A stretch of DNA of 43,393 nt. Source: a virus. This document shows positions 35,803-43,241 of the stretch, in pieces. The notes under the pieces were generated by a model that searched no databases, was not told the DNA's origin, and worked only from the letters and a program-made list of their open reading frames with translations. Location of the stretch: the IMG/VR virus record IMGVR_UViG_3300009194_000020, positions 1-43,393 of that record. One strand, 5' to 3'. Every line of letters starts with the position of its first letter. Within the stretch, counting starts at the first letter, position 1. Both the position numbers and the translations under genes were made by a program.

Positions 35803-36921
35803 ATGAGAAAGCTAGTTACAGTACGGCAGGTGTCAGACATTCAACCGATCGAAGGCGCTGACTTCATCGTGCTAGCGAAGGTTGACGGATGGCAGTGCAT
35901 TGCAAAGAAAGGTGAGTTCGAGGTTGGCGATTTTGCACTGTACTACGAACTCGATTCAGCGCTACCGGTCGATGATGATCGATACGAGTTCCTGCACAAG
36001 TCATGCAAGAAAAAGTTTGCTGGCGGTGAAGTGCTTCGAATCAAAACGATGAAGATGAAGGGGGAGCTGTCACAGGGTCTACTTCTGCCGATCACGTCGT
36101 TTCCTGAGGTTCAGGAGGTCATCGATGAATATTATGCGAATGATAAAGCGTCTGAGATCATGGATCACGACTTCTCTGAATTGTTACGAGTCGTCAAATA
36201 TGAGAAGGAGGTCAGTGCCCCTAACGCTGCCGGAGACTTCCCTTGGTTCATACGAAAAACTGATCAAGAACGCATCCAGAACCAATTCAAACGTCTGGAG
36301 CGGGATCTGCGTGATGAACAACCCATCTTCGTTCCCACCCTCAAGCTGGACGGGTCTTCCTGCACTCTGGCATATGTCACCGATCCGACATACAAGGTTG
36401 AGAAACTGCAAGAGTTTGAGGATGAAGATGGAGGGCAATTCATAGTCTGCAGCAGGAACGTCCTCCTCAAGCCAGACACCGAAAACAAGTGGTATCTAGG
36501 TGCAGATGACATTGGTGCGCGTGAAGCTCTCAAGCAGTTCCATGAGAATATTGGCCGCAATATCGCATTGCAGGGAGAGCTTGTCGGTCCTGGCATTCAA
36601 GGCGAGCATGAGAAGCACCACTACTACACGATCTACGCATTTGCTATCTTCGATATCGATAATCAGGAGTATCTATCGTACAGCGAGTTCGCTCACATCT
36701 GCGATTTTCATCTCCGAGTAAAGCGTGCCCCGCAGTTGATGGAAGAGATTAACATACTCGAATCATTTTCGAACGTTGAGGACTATCTTTCATTCGCTGA
36801 GAATATCCCAAGTGAAATCGCTTTTGCTGATATTCCAGAAGGGGTGGTATTCCACAAGAAGTATGGAAAGCCTTACTCGTTTAAGGCCATATCAAATCAA
36901 TACCTCATGCATACAGACTAG
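35803..36921 (+). CDS. Rnl5/DRB0094-type RNA ligase
   Basis: The 372-aa protein has the N-terminal OB-fold module of the DRB0094 (Deinococcus Rnl) family: LVTVRQVSDIQPIEGADFIV, then DGWQCIAKKGEFEVGDFALY and IKTMKMKGELSQGLLLP. A ligase domain follows, with motif I TLKLDGSS (probable Lys181), motif III region YAFAIFDIDN and motif IV PEGVVFHKK, and ends at motif V YSFKAISNQYL. This family seals breaks whose 3'-OH end is RNA. It is the second RNA ligase in the window. It starts 18 nt after a terminator and overlaps the convergent endonuclease remnant by 3-4 nt. Confidence 0.87.
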   Translation: MRKLVTVRQVSDIQPIEGADFIVLAKVDGWQCIAKKGEFEVGDFALYYELDSALPVDDDRYEFLHKSCKKKFAGGEVLRIKTMKMKGELSQGLLLPITSFPEVQEVIDEYYANDKASEIMDHDFSELLRVVKYEKEVSAPNAAGDFPWFIRKTDQERIQNQFKRLERDLRDEQPIFVPTLKLDGSSCTLAYVTDPTYKVEKLQEFEDEDGGQFIVCSRNVLLKPDTENKWYLGADDIGAREALKQFHENIGRNIALQGELVGPGIQGEHEKHHYYTIYAFAIFDIDNQEYLSYSEFAHICDFHLRVKRAPQLMEEINILESFSNVEDYLSFAENIPSEIAFADIPEGVVFHKKYGKPYSFKAISNQYLMHTD

Positions 36922-37127
36922 TTAAACTTATTCTTCTTTAGCCAGCGCGTAAAGTGGTTCACTGCCATTTCCTTACGATCACATATGCGAGTGACTCTAG
37001 GTTTAGGTTTTCGAAGCTTTTGTTTATGATCTTCTGATTTAGGCTTACCTTTAATCGCGTTGGCTATTTTCTCTTTGTGTTCGTCAGATTTAGGAACTCC
37101 TCGAGACGGTTTACCTCGATGGAAAAC
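36918..37127 (-). pseudogene. Homing endonuclease remnant with NUMOD3 motifs
   Basis: A minus-strand open frame of 69 codons encodes the C-terminal part of a GIY-YIG or HNH homing endonuclease: two NUMOD3-like repeats (GVPKSDEHKEKIANAIKG, GKPKSEDHKQKLR) and a basic tail (RWLKKNKFN). Upstream in this frame there is a TGA (37128-37130) and no start codon or ribosome site, so the N-terminal nuclease part is lost. The sequence up to 37264 shows no other supportable gene. Confidence 0.65.
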
Positions 37128-37264
37128 TCACGCAAGTGCAAAGCATCGAACAAATCCGTCAACGGAGCGACTGGTGAGGGTTGTTGGAGCAAAGAAGTTA
37201 AGATACGGTGGGGATCTGAGGTTCCCCGCTTTTTCACTAACGTTAATGAAGTGAGGGGTTGCTG

Positions 37265-37456
37265 ATGCCTTTCAGAGAGTGTAAATGTGAAGCGTGTGGG
37301 GAGCTGGCAGATCGTCTTATGAAAACTGATCAAACAGAAATTCGATGCCGTAAGTGCAGCGGGATGATGAAGGTGTATCGCATCTCGGCACCATCCCGTC
37401 CTCAGTTCAAGGGATCCGGCTTCTACGAAACTGACTACAAAGGTAAGCAGAAATGA
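37265..37456 (+). CDS. FmdB-type zinc-ribbon protein, 63 aa
   Basis: MPFRECKCEACGE and IRCRKCSG form the zinc ribbon, and the C-terminal FKGSGFYETDYKGK is the characteristic FmdB-family ending. FmdB proteins are small putative transcriptional regulators; in phages they are common and of unknown target. GAGGGG precedes ATG 37265. The stop overlaps the next ATG. Confidence 0.82.
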   Translation: MPFRECKCEACGELADRLMKTDQTEIRCRKCSGMMKVYRISAPSRPQFKGSGFYETDYKGKQK

Positions 37457-37707
37457 AGGCAGTATACATCAAGCTCAAGTTGGAAGATATCGACCACATC
37501 ATCGACACTGCTGACTACCCGATTGCGCACATTGAGCTAACACCAGACGAAGGTCGCGACCTAGATCGGCTAATAGCTTACGATGCTGTTGCTGGTAATG
37601 CAGTAACTGCTGGTCCATCCAGGGATTCGTGGGAATACAGAGGGGTGCGCTTGATGGTAGTCTACCCGACCAGCCCTGCTTTCATGAACCCACCAGGCAC
37701 ACGCTAA
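37453..37707 (+). CDS. Hypothetical protein, 84 aa
   Basis: Overlaps the FmdB-type gene by 4 nt (ATGA), so co-translated. MKAVYIKLKLEDIDHIIDTA starts an alpha/beta protein with C-terminal strand VRLMVVYPTSPAFMNP. No family recognised. Confidence 0.65.
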   Translation: MKAVYIKLKLEDIDHIIDTADYPIAHIELTPDEGRDLDRLIAYDAVAGNAVTAGPSRDSWEYRGVRLMVVYPTSPAFMNPPGTR

Positions 37708-37718
37708 GGAGCTATACT

Positions 37719-38630
37719 ATGGCAGGCATGCAAGACCGGACAATTAAGAAGCGACTAGCAAAGAAGCTGTCTGATTGGACTGATACAATCAACGATCGAG
37801 ACCTCCAGAAAGCGATCCATAGAGATGTGATCGTGACGGGTGGTTCGATTGCTTCTATGGCAATGGGTGATCCGATCAACGACTTCGATGTGTACTTCCG
37901 GACACGCGAAACAGCGAAGAAGGTCGCTGAGTACTACGTCGATGAGTTCATCAGAACCAACGGGCACGATGCTGGGATGTTCTGTGTACGTGACGAAGAA
38001 ATGGAGAACATCAAGGGCGAGACCGAGAATCGAGTCGTTATCTTCATTCAATCATCGGGCACTGCTGCATCTGAGGAGGCTGAGCTCGAAGAAGATGGTG
38101 AAGAATACAGCGGTGATCCAACGACTGAATTCGAGACCGATGAAGCGGACACGAGACCGAAGTATCGACCGATCTTCCTTTCCGAGAACGCTATTACGTT
38201 GTCCCACAGCATGCAGCTTGTGATTCGGTTTTGGGGCGAGCCTGACCAGATCCACCGCAACTATGACTTTGTGCACGCTAAGTGCTACTACGACTGGTAC
38301 AACGGGGTTCTCAGCATGCCAGTCGAGGCAATTCGATCGATGCAGTCGAAGACGCTTCGATATGAAGGTAGCCTCTACCCGATCTGTTCTCTTTTCCGGC
38401 TGCGGAAATTCATCAAGCGGGGATGGACGATCAGTGCGGGGGATATTCTCAAAATCGCATGGCAGGTGAGTGAGATCAACCTGAAGGATGCGCGAGTGCT
38501 GCGAGAACAGTTGACAGGGGTCGATGCTTTGTACTTCAGGCATTTGATTGAGGCTCTGGAGTCTGATCAGGCCGTTCTTGACTCGACGTACGTAGCGACA
38601 ATCATTGACCGCATCTTCCACGGCGATTGA
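37719..38630 (+). CDS. Nucleotidyltransferase-fold protein, 303 aa
   Basis: Residues about 38-64 (VIVTGGSIASMAMGDPINDF then DVYFR) hold the pol-beta nucleotidyltransferase signature: GGS, then two acidic residues DFD. An acidic insertion (about 120-150) and a mainly helical C-terminal half (ICSLFRLRKFIKRGWTISAG) resemble the CCA-adding or poly(A)-polymerase layout in outline. The window encodes many tRNAs and two RNA ligases, so tRNA 3'-end addition is attractive. The substrate is unproven, and a third acidic residue could not be assigned. ATG 37719 follows AAGGAG. Confidence 0.65.
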   Translation: MAGMQDRTIKKRLAKKLSDWTDTINDRDLQKAIHRDVIVTGGSIASMAMGDPINDFDVYFRTRETAKKVAEYYVDEFIRTNGHDAGMFCVRDEEMENIKGETENRVVIFIQSSGTAASEEAELEEDGEEYSGDPTTEFETDEADTRPKYRPIFLSENAITLSHSMQLVIRFWGEPDQIHRNYDFVHAKCYYDWYNGVLSMPVEAIRSMQSKTLRYEGSLYPICSLFRLRKFIKRGWTISAGDILKIAWQVSEINLKDARVLREQLTGVDALYFRHLIEALESDQAVLDSTYVATIIDRIFHGD

Positions 38631-38637
38631 GTAAATA
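38630..38637 (+). promoter_or_regulatory. Late-promoter-like AGTAAATA
   Basis: AGTAAATAGG overlaps the stop of the nucleotidyltransferase gene and precedes the 38674 gene by 36 nt. Same TAAATA core as 15566, 29851 and 42968. Confidence 0.5.
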
Positions 38638-38673
38638 GGATACCCAATGCACCGAAACATCAAGGATCTTTTC

Positions 38674-38970
38674 ATGCTATCAATCAAAGAAATGCAGCAA
38701 GTCAACGAAGCTGTCGACCAATTCCACGAAACGTTCTCACCTGAGGACCTCGATAAGGCTGAGTATTATGACATCGATGAGGACCCAGCAACATTAATGA
38801 CCACCATCACGCTGTATGACGGTGACGCTAACGTGATTGCAACATTCAGTGCTGAAGACTGGGATGTTGCTGTGGCCCTCGTGTCCGACGAATTCGATCT
38901 TGAAGATATCGATGATTATGAAGGGGATCCGAGTGATGCTGCGTCAAATTCTCGTTATGGACACGCGTAA
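38674..38970 (+). CDS. Hypothetical acidic protein, 98 aa
   Basis: The ORF is open from 38647, but the late box at 38630 leaves no room for a leader. AAGGA before ATG 38674 (MLSIKEMQQVNEAV) is the better start. Strongly acidic (FSPEDLDKAEYYDIDEDPAT, DEFDLEDIDDYEGDPSD). The first residues weakly resemble the head-targeting pattern (MLSIKEMQQVNEA). Function unknown. Confidence 0.65.
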   Translation: MLSIKEMQQVNEAVDQFHETFSPEDLDKAEYYDIDEDPATLMTTITLYDGDANVIATFSAEDWDVAVALVSDEFDLEDIDDYEGDPSDAASNSRYGHA

Positions 38971-39033
38971 TACGCGTTGATTGATCGAGATTGATCAGAG
39001 AAGCTGTAGCTACACCAATTGAGAGACTATATC

Positions 39034-39294
39034 ATGCTTGTTACCCTTCGGTTGTTTACAATCCCTCGTCCCATATTCAGCAAACGGCAGCGTGGTGTTT
39101 ACGGCACCCCTGCCGTTTTTGTTGATGAAGCAGTTTGTGCTGAAGATCAGTACATCAACAACGCACGCGCAATGATTGAGAATAGTGATTATAACGTTGA
39201 TGATGTTGAAGTTCGTGTGTATTCAGCGGATGCTACCAATACACTGAAGACTGTCTTGACTCACTCACGCATTATCCAACAACAGGTGGCCTAA
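39034..39294 (+). CDS. Hypothetical protein, 86 aa
   Basis: ATG 39034 follows GAGAGA; a TTG at 39019 is less likely. The product begins MLVTLRLFTIPRPIFSKRQR and later has a helix ENSDYNVDDVEVRVYSADAT. Ends 3 nt before the next gene. Not recognised. Confidence 0.62.
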   Translation: MLVTLRLFTIPRPIFSKRQRGVYGTPAVFVDEAVCAEDQYINNARAMIENSDYNVDDVEVRVYSADATNTLKTVLTHSRIIQQQVA

Positions 39295-39297
39295 ACC

Positions 39298-39701
39298 ATG
39301 ACTAGCTTTGCTCATACCCCGAATCTGTTTGATCGCCGTCAGCATGTAGCCGTTTCCGACGAGGCTGCAAAGATGCTTCAATTGTACGACGGCATCGGGT
39401 TCGCCACGTATCGTGGCGGCAGCACATCCAAGTATTGGGGGACGGCTGCAATGGTTTCTGGAATTGGATACCGTGTATCTGTCAACCACAAAGGTCGCTG
39501 TTTCACTCTTGTAGGTGGGGACGGACCGCTGACTGAGAAGCAAGCAGCGACCGTTGCGACATACTTCTACATGATGCGTGATCAAGATGCAGTAAAACTT
39601 ACTTCTCTATCAGCAACCGCCTGTTTGTGGATCTGTATGGTGGGAAGATCTATACCCAGTATCCGACCAGTCTCGTCCATGAAGGATTTGTTGCGGTATA
39701 G
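39298..39701 (+). CDS. Hypothetical protein needing a -1 frameshift
   Basis: The start frame is MTSFAHTPNLFDRRQHVAVS through MMRDQDAVK, a beta-rich phage-like protein. In frame 0 it runs on to 39822, but that tail (SATACLWICMVGRSIPSIRP) looks non-coding and crosses a terminator at 39718. The -1 frame after GTA-AAA (39592-39597) reads TYFSISNRLFVDLYGGKIYT and ends TAG at 39701, just before the terminator. Lys-tRNA can slip on AAAA at 39594-39597. So either a programmed -1 frameshift or a frameshift mutation. Function unknown. Confidence 0.6.
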
Positions 39702-39717
39702 CAGTTCTCATGGTCTT

Positions 39718-39750
39718 AAACGAGAGGGTATAATACTGCTCTCTCGTTTT
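39718..39750 (+). terminator. Rho-independent terminator
   Basis: ACGAGAG/CTCTCGT stem with TTTT following. It lies 16 nt after the -1 frame stop at 39701 but within the frame-0 tail. Confidence 0.72.
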
Positions 39751-39863
39751 CATTTAATAGATACAGGCTCAGTAACCCAAGAGAACTACACGATACATCA
39801 AGAGAGGCAAAACGCCTCGTGAGTGCGGATTCTACAAATCCATGACCCCAATTGAGGAAGAAT

Positions 39864-40769
39864 ATGAAGGATAGTATAAAGTATAGTGAAGTCTTTTTCT
39901 CTATCCAGGGAGAGGGGTTTTATTGTGGTGCACCGACAGCATGGTTGCGATTGTTTGCTTGCAACCTCCAATGCGATGGATTCGGACAAGACGATCCCAC
40001 TGATGCATCAACGTATGAGTTGCCATACCAAGAAGTAGACGTTGACTCTATTAACCACATCACAGAGCTACCGGTATTCGCTAAAGGATGTGATACAGGG
40101 TACTCGTGGTCAAAGCGCTACAAGCACCTTATCAATACCGACACTGCGTCTGCTGTCGTCGATAAGATTGAAGCTCTGATGACCAACGATCACAACCCTG
40201 AAGGGCAGTTCGGTCATCGACATATGTGTTTTACTGGCGGTGAACCATTACTCAAGCCTAACCAGAAGGGTGTGGTTAGCATCATTCGAGAGTTTATCGA
40301 CCGCGACAACGTTCCAGCTAGCATCACGTTCGAGACAAACGGCACGCAGACCATTACAGACGATTTAGCTGACGCGTTCGATGCTATCCGCAAGCATGGC
40401 ACTGAAATCTTCATGTCGATGTCGCCTAAGTTGTTTCGTGTTTCTGGTGAACCGGAAACCAAGGCAATCAAGCCTTCATCGATCAATAACATCATCCGAC
40501 ACGCAGACAACTATCAAATCAAATTTGTTGTTAACCGCGATCCAGCAACGTGGGAAGACCTGGAGCGAATCATTTCGATGCTGGAGTCGGATGTCAATAT
40601 CAGCGCGACAGGCTTCGACCGTTCGAAGGTTTGGTTGATGCCGATTTCGGCGACTGTGGAAGGTCAAGAGGAGGTCCAAAAACAAGTAGCCGACATGGCA
40701 TGCGAGAGGGGGTACAATCTAGCTGCACGTGTCCACTGCTGGATCTACGGGAACACAATAGGAACCTAA
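39864..40769 (+). CDS. queE: QueE-like 7-carboxy-7-deazaguanine synthase
   Basis: Radical SAM enzyme converting carboxytetrahydropterin to 7-carboxy-7-deazaguanine, the precursor of queuosine and of deazaguanine DNA bases in some phages. The 301-aa protein has SEVFFSIQGEG, then FACNLQCDGFG and CDTGYSW, MCFTGGEPLLKP (SAM-binding GGEP) and FETNGTQTI. Clusters of three Cys in CxxxCxxC form occur in the family; here the visible Cys are in CNLQC and the later CDTG, with an insertion between, as in other phage-type QueE. GAGGAAG precedes ATG 39864. QueD follows, separated by an HNH remnant. Confidence 0.87.
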   Translation: MKDSIKYSEVFFSIQGEGFYCGAPTAWLRLFACNLQCDGFGQDDPTDASTYELPYQEVDVDSINHITELPVFAKGCDTGYSWSKRYKHLINTDTASAVVDKIEALMTNDHNPEGQFGHRHMCFTGGEPLLKPNQKGVVSIIREFIDRDNVPASITFETNGTQTITDDLADAFDAIRKHGTEIFMSMSPKLFRVSGEPETKAIKPSSINNIIRHADNYQIKFVVNRDPATWEDLERIISMLESDVNISATGFDRSKVWLMPISATVEGQEEVQKQVADMACERGYNLAARVHCWIYGNTIGT

Positions 40770-40931
40770 GAATTCTTCTTGCATTTTAGGTGAGGCATAC
40801 CGCAAAATCTCATCTCGATCAAGCGCTGCCATCTTATTGGATTCTAGTATGGATTTGATGCGATGGCAGTTAGCACAGACAAGTTGACATTTTGCAATCT
40901 CATCCAAGACAGATTGCCAAGCATAACCCAT
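40719..40931 (-). pseudogene. HNH homing endonuclease remnant
   Basis: A minus-strand frame of 70 codons, MGYAWQSVLDEIAKCQLVCA then NCHRIKS, matches the second half of phage HNH domains (EIxKCxLxCANCHR). The first half, with the zinc CxxC and first catalytic His, is missing at 40931. Its 3' end runs into queE antisense. It therefore looks like a decayed mobile endonuclease between queE and queD. Confidence 0.6.
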
Positions 40932-40954
40932 ATTTAAGCAAAAGGATGTTTAAA

Positions 40955-41536
40955 ATGACACTTGAAGTCCACAGCACCAAAGCATGGCACAACCTTCCTT
41001 GCGGCCATGCACAGTACTTCGACAAGAATGAAGATGGTTCACCTGGCCATTGTGCATCCATTCACGGATACGATCGAACTGTCCGTATGACGTTCAGTGG
41101 TCATGTGGATGAGAACGGCTGGATCGTTCCGTTCGGTGGCTTGAAGCCGGTCAAGGAGTTCCTCGAGTACTATTTCGATCACGTTACTGTTCTCCCTGCG
41201 GATGATCCTCGTCTGGAGGACATTCCGAAGGGGATGTGGCGTGATCCGGCAGGTCTTCTTGCAACCCTTCGAGTGCTCCCCTACGGCGTCTCGATGGAGA
41301 TGAGCTCTCTTTTCGTATGGGAGCAAGTCAATCCATTCATCTATAACCTGACAGACGGTCGTTGCTACGTATCGAAGGTCGAATGCGTCGAACATGATCG
41401 CAACAGCGCGTTCGTTACCGTCGATCGAGAGACTGCAACGAACCAGGCACGCAAAGCTCCGTTTTGGTTAGCACAGATTCGAGACTGGAGCTATGTCGAA
41501 CCCGAGACTGCGATCAACGAAATCAACAAAGGGTAA
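40955..41536 (+). CDS. queD: QueD-like 6-carboxytetrahydropterin synthase
   Basis: QueD makes 6-carboxy-tetrahydropterin, the substrate of QueE. The 193-aa protein shows the zinc and active-site pattern of the 6-pyruvoyl-tetrahydropterin synthase fold: LPCGHAQYF, CASIHGYDRTVRMTFSGHVD, GGLKPVKEFLEYYFDHVTVL. It is longer than usual QueD (about 120 aa) at the C-terminus. ATG 40955 follows AAAAGG. With queE it supplies two steps of the deazaguanine pathway; queC and folE are not in the window. Confidence 0.82.
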   Translation: MTLEVHSTKAWHNLPCGHAQYFDKNEDGSPGHCASIHGYDRTVRMTFSGHVDENGWIVPFGGLKPVKEFLEYYFDHVTVLPADDPRLEDIPKGMWRDPAGLLATLRVLPYGVSMEMSSLFVWEQVNPFIYNLTDGRCYVSKVECVEHDRNSAFVTVDRETATNQARKAPFWLAQIRDWSYVEPETAINEINKG

Positions 41537-41539
41537 CAC

Positions 41540-42202
41540 ATGAGCACGCCGCATATCCCGAAGGCTACCACCATCACCAGCAACGCTGCTATGATGTGGA
41601 CAAAGGATGTCGTCAAATGGAATACAGTTGGGCACCACGGATCAATCTTATCAATGGCAGACATGGTTGCCAATCAGATCAAATACAGCCGATCCGAGAT
41701 CATTGAGACGATCAACGCTGTTGAGGATGTTGATCGGATCGAAATCATCGACGGGGCGTGTGACATTTTCGTGACGGTATCGTATCTGATCCATCTCAAG
41801 AGCAAAGCTCAAACGGGTTCGTCGGTGTTGAGTGACCCTGTCCTGTATCAATCAGAGCAGGAAGACTATGAACGCGGCGGTGATATGAGGGCCCTGGCAG
41901 AGCTGCTGGAACGAGTGTGCGATGCGAACTCGCATTCACATGAGCTCGCTGCTCGCTTGATTGATACCATCACGCACCTATTCATCCGCCACAACCTTCC
42001 GTGCTCCTTCACCGAGGCGATGAAGATTGTATCAGCATCGAACTGGTCGAAGTATCCGTCGGCCTCTCAGATGACCGCAGAGGAGGCCTACGAAGAGTGC
42101 AACTGGATCATGAACAACAGAAAGGGTGCACGCGACGTGAAGGCTATGGAGTTATGGGGTTCTGGGTGTTCCGAGCTGATGGAGGCCACGGAAAGATCAT
42201 GA
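41540..42202 (+). CDS. MazG-like NTP pyrophosphohydrolase, 220 aa
   Basis: An all-helical protein with an NTP-pyrophosphatase-like metal-binding pattern: SRSEIIETINAVEDVDRIEI followed by IDGACDIFVTVSYLIHLKSK, i.e. ExxE-type and ExxD-type acidic clusters. Members cleave dNTPs or NTPs to monophosphates. Phage versions alter nucleotide or alarmone pools. It starts 3 nt after queD, suggesting co-expression with nucleotide metabolism. The C-terminal 90 residues are less conserved. Assignment rests on motif spacing only. Confidence 0.55.
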   Translation: MSTPHIPKATTITSNAAMMWTKDVVKWNTVGHHGSILSMADMVANQIKYSRSEIIETINAVEDVDRIEIIDGACDIFVTVSYLIHLKSKAQTGSSVLSDPVLYQSEQEDYERGGDMRALAELLERVCDANSHSHELAARLIDTITHLFIRHNLPCSFTEAMKIVSASNWSKYPSASQMTAEEAYEECNWIMNNRKGARDVKAMELWGSGCSELMEATERS

Positions 42203-42263
42203 AGCCGAGTTCTTTCAAGGAGCCTGTGTTCCAGTAAGCATTCAGCTCTTGCAGTGATCTGCA

Positions 42264-42327
42264 CCGCTCCTCAACAACGATTTTGAAGAAAATCTCGTTG
42301 ACGGGGGAGCGGTATTGTGTGATACTG
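42264..42327 (+). promoter_or_regulatory. Hairpin and sigma70-type promoter
   Basis: The stem CCGCTCC/GGAGCGG (42265-42271, 42307-42313), with inner GTTGA/TCAAC and AAAATC/GATTTT pairing, may end the queD-mazG unit. TTGACG (42299-42304), 17 bp, GATACT (42322-42327) lies in its 3' arm and would drive the 42438 gene. Confidence 0.55.
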
Positions 42328-42437
42328 ACTGTGCGGTTGAGGTAAAGCGTGCAAACACATCCAAACGGACTTTGGACTCCTCGAGACCGCAAATGTGAAG
42401 GTCTACCTTAGTGGTTTATATTGTGAGGAAGTGAAAA

Positions 42438-42887
42438 ATGGCTACCATCATCGCACAGCAGACAAAACTGAACATTGCAGCCGAATTCATCCGTGATCCG
42501 AGTGCTCGGGTTCAGGACATCGCTCGCAAGTATAAAGTATCAGCTCGCTCAGTGACTCGGTTCCGTGATACTCTGGAAGCACAGGCTAAGCGCCTGGTTG
42601 CGAAGGAACGTGCACATGTCGAAGCGAAGCGGTATGAACGGGCAGGGTCCTTTCGGGGGATTGATATCACAATCCACGAACACGGGTTTCAGGGGCGTAA
42701 CGGTCGCGTAGAGCTCCACAACATGGTGTTTGATGAAGTCGGTATCGATGCTCCAGCGTCTGAGCTGTGGGAGCGGTGCAATGAAGCGGCGGTCGAAAAC
42801 GGACTCCGGCCGATCGCAAAAGGGACCTTCTACGCAATGCTGTCTACAGAGCGGTCACGTCGCGGAAAGAAGGGTCACGCCGCTTAA
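42438..42887 (+). CDS. HTH DNA-binding protein, 149 aa
   Basis: The N-terminus has a clear helix-turn-helix: IAAEFIRDPSARVQDIARKY then KVSARSVTRFRDTLE, of the transposase/resolvase-like class. The middle (about 80-120) is beta-rich (ITIHEHGFQGRNGRVELHNM), and the C-terminal segment NGLRPIAKGTFYAMLSTERS is basic. GAGGAAG precedes the ATG and the promoter at 42299 lies upstream. A phage transcription regulator is the likely role; the operator is not identified. Confidence 0.72.
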   Translation: MATIIAQQTKLNIAAEFIRDPSARVQDIARKYKVSARSVTRFRDTLEAQAKRLVAKERAHVEAKRYERAGSFRGIDITIHEHGFQGRNGRVELHNMVFDEVGIDAPASELWERCNEAAVENGLRPIAKGTFYAMLSTERSRRGKKGHAA

Positions 42888-42921
42888 CACCGGCGGAAAG
42901 TGACACTAAATCGAAGGTGTA

Positions 42922-42944
42922 GAGAGGGCCCCTGTGGCCCTCTC
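42922..42944 (+). terminator. Hairpin terminator
   Basis: GAGAGGGCC-cctgt-GGCCCTCTC followed by GATTCGG, 34 nt after the HTH gene. T tract weak. Confidence 0.65.
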
Positions 42945-42967
42945 GATTCGGTTCATGTACAGTAACC

Positions 42968-42975
42968 AGTAAATA
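42968..42975 (+). promoter_or_regulatory. Late-promoter-like AGTAAATA
   Basis: AGTAAATACAG lies 38 nt before the 43014 gene with a capsid-targeting-like N-terminus; same core and distance as 29851. Confidence 0.5.
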
Positions 42976-43013
42976 CAGCCAACACCCAACAGTTCTCATA
43001 GGAGAGACTCACG

Positions 43014-43232
43014 ATGAAATCATTCCGCGAATACCTGAACGAAAGCAGCGGTCTGTCCGACAAGGATATGAAAGAGATCGCTAAAGCAGTTGCTGAAGAC
43101 CTGGAAGATGGTGCCGATGAAGATGTCAACGAGCTGATCGGTATGTATCTCGAAAACTACTCCGGCGGCGAGATGGCAGGCCCTAAGGAAATCAAGAAAA
43201 TCGCCAAAATGGTGAAAGACGCTCAGAAGTAA
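43014..43232 (+). CDS. Small protein with capsid-targeting-like N-terminus, 72 aa
   Basis: The N-terminus MKSFREYLNESSG is nearly identical to that of the 29898 product (MKSFREFIGEAMS) and like T4 internal-protein leaders. The body is acidic and helical (DLEDGADEDVNELIGMYLEN, EIKKIAKMVKDAQK). GAGAGA precedes the ATG and a late box lies upstream. Probably an internal head protein; function after ejection unknown. Confidence 0.72.
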   Translation: MKSFREYLNESSGLSDKDMKEIAKAVAEDLEDGADEDVNELIGMYLENYSGGEMAGPKEIKKIAKMVKDAQK

Positions 43233-43241
43233 GGATCAGCC

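Noticed and set aside
39864-41536. Calling a complete deazaguanine DNA-modification pathway
   Set aside because: Only queE and queD are present; queC, folE and an insertion enzyme are not seen in this window, so modified DNA is only a hypothesis.
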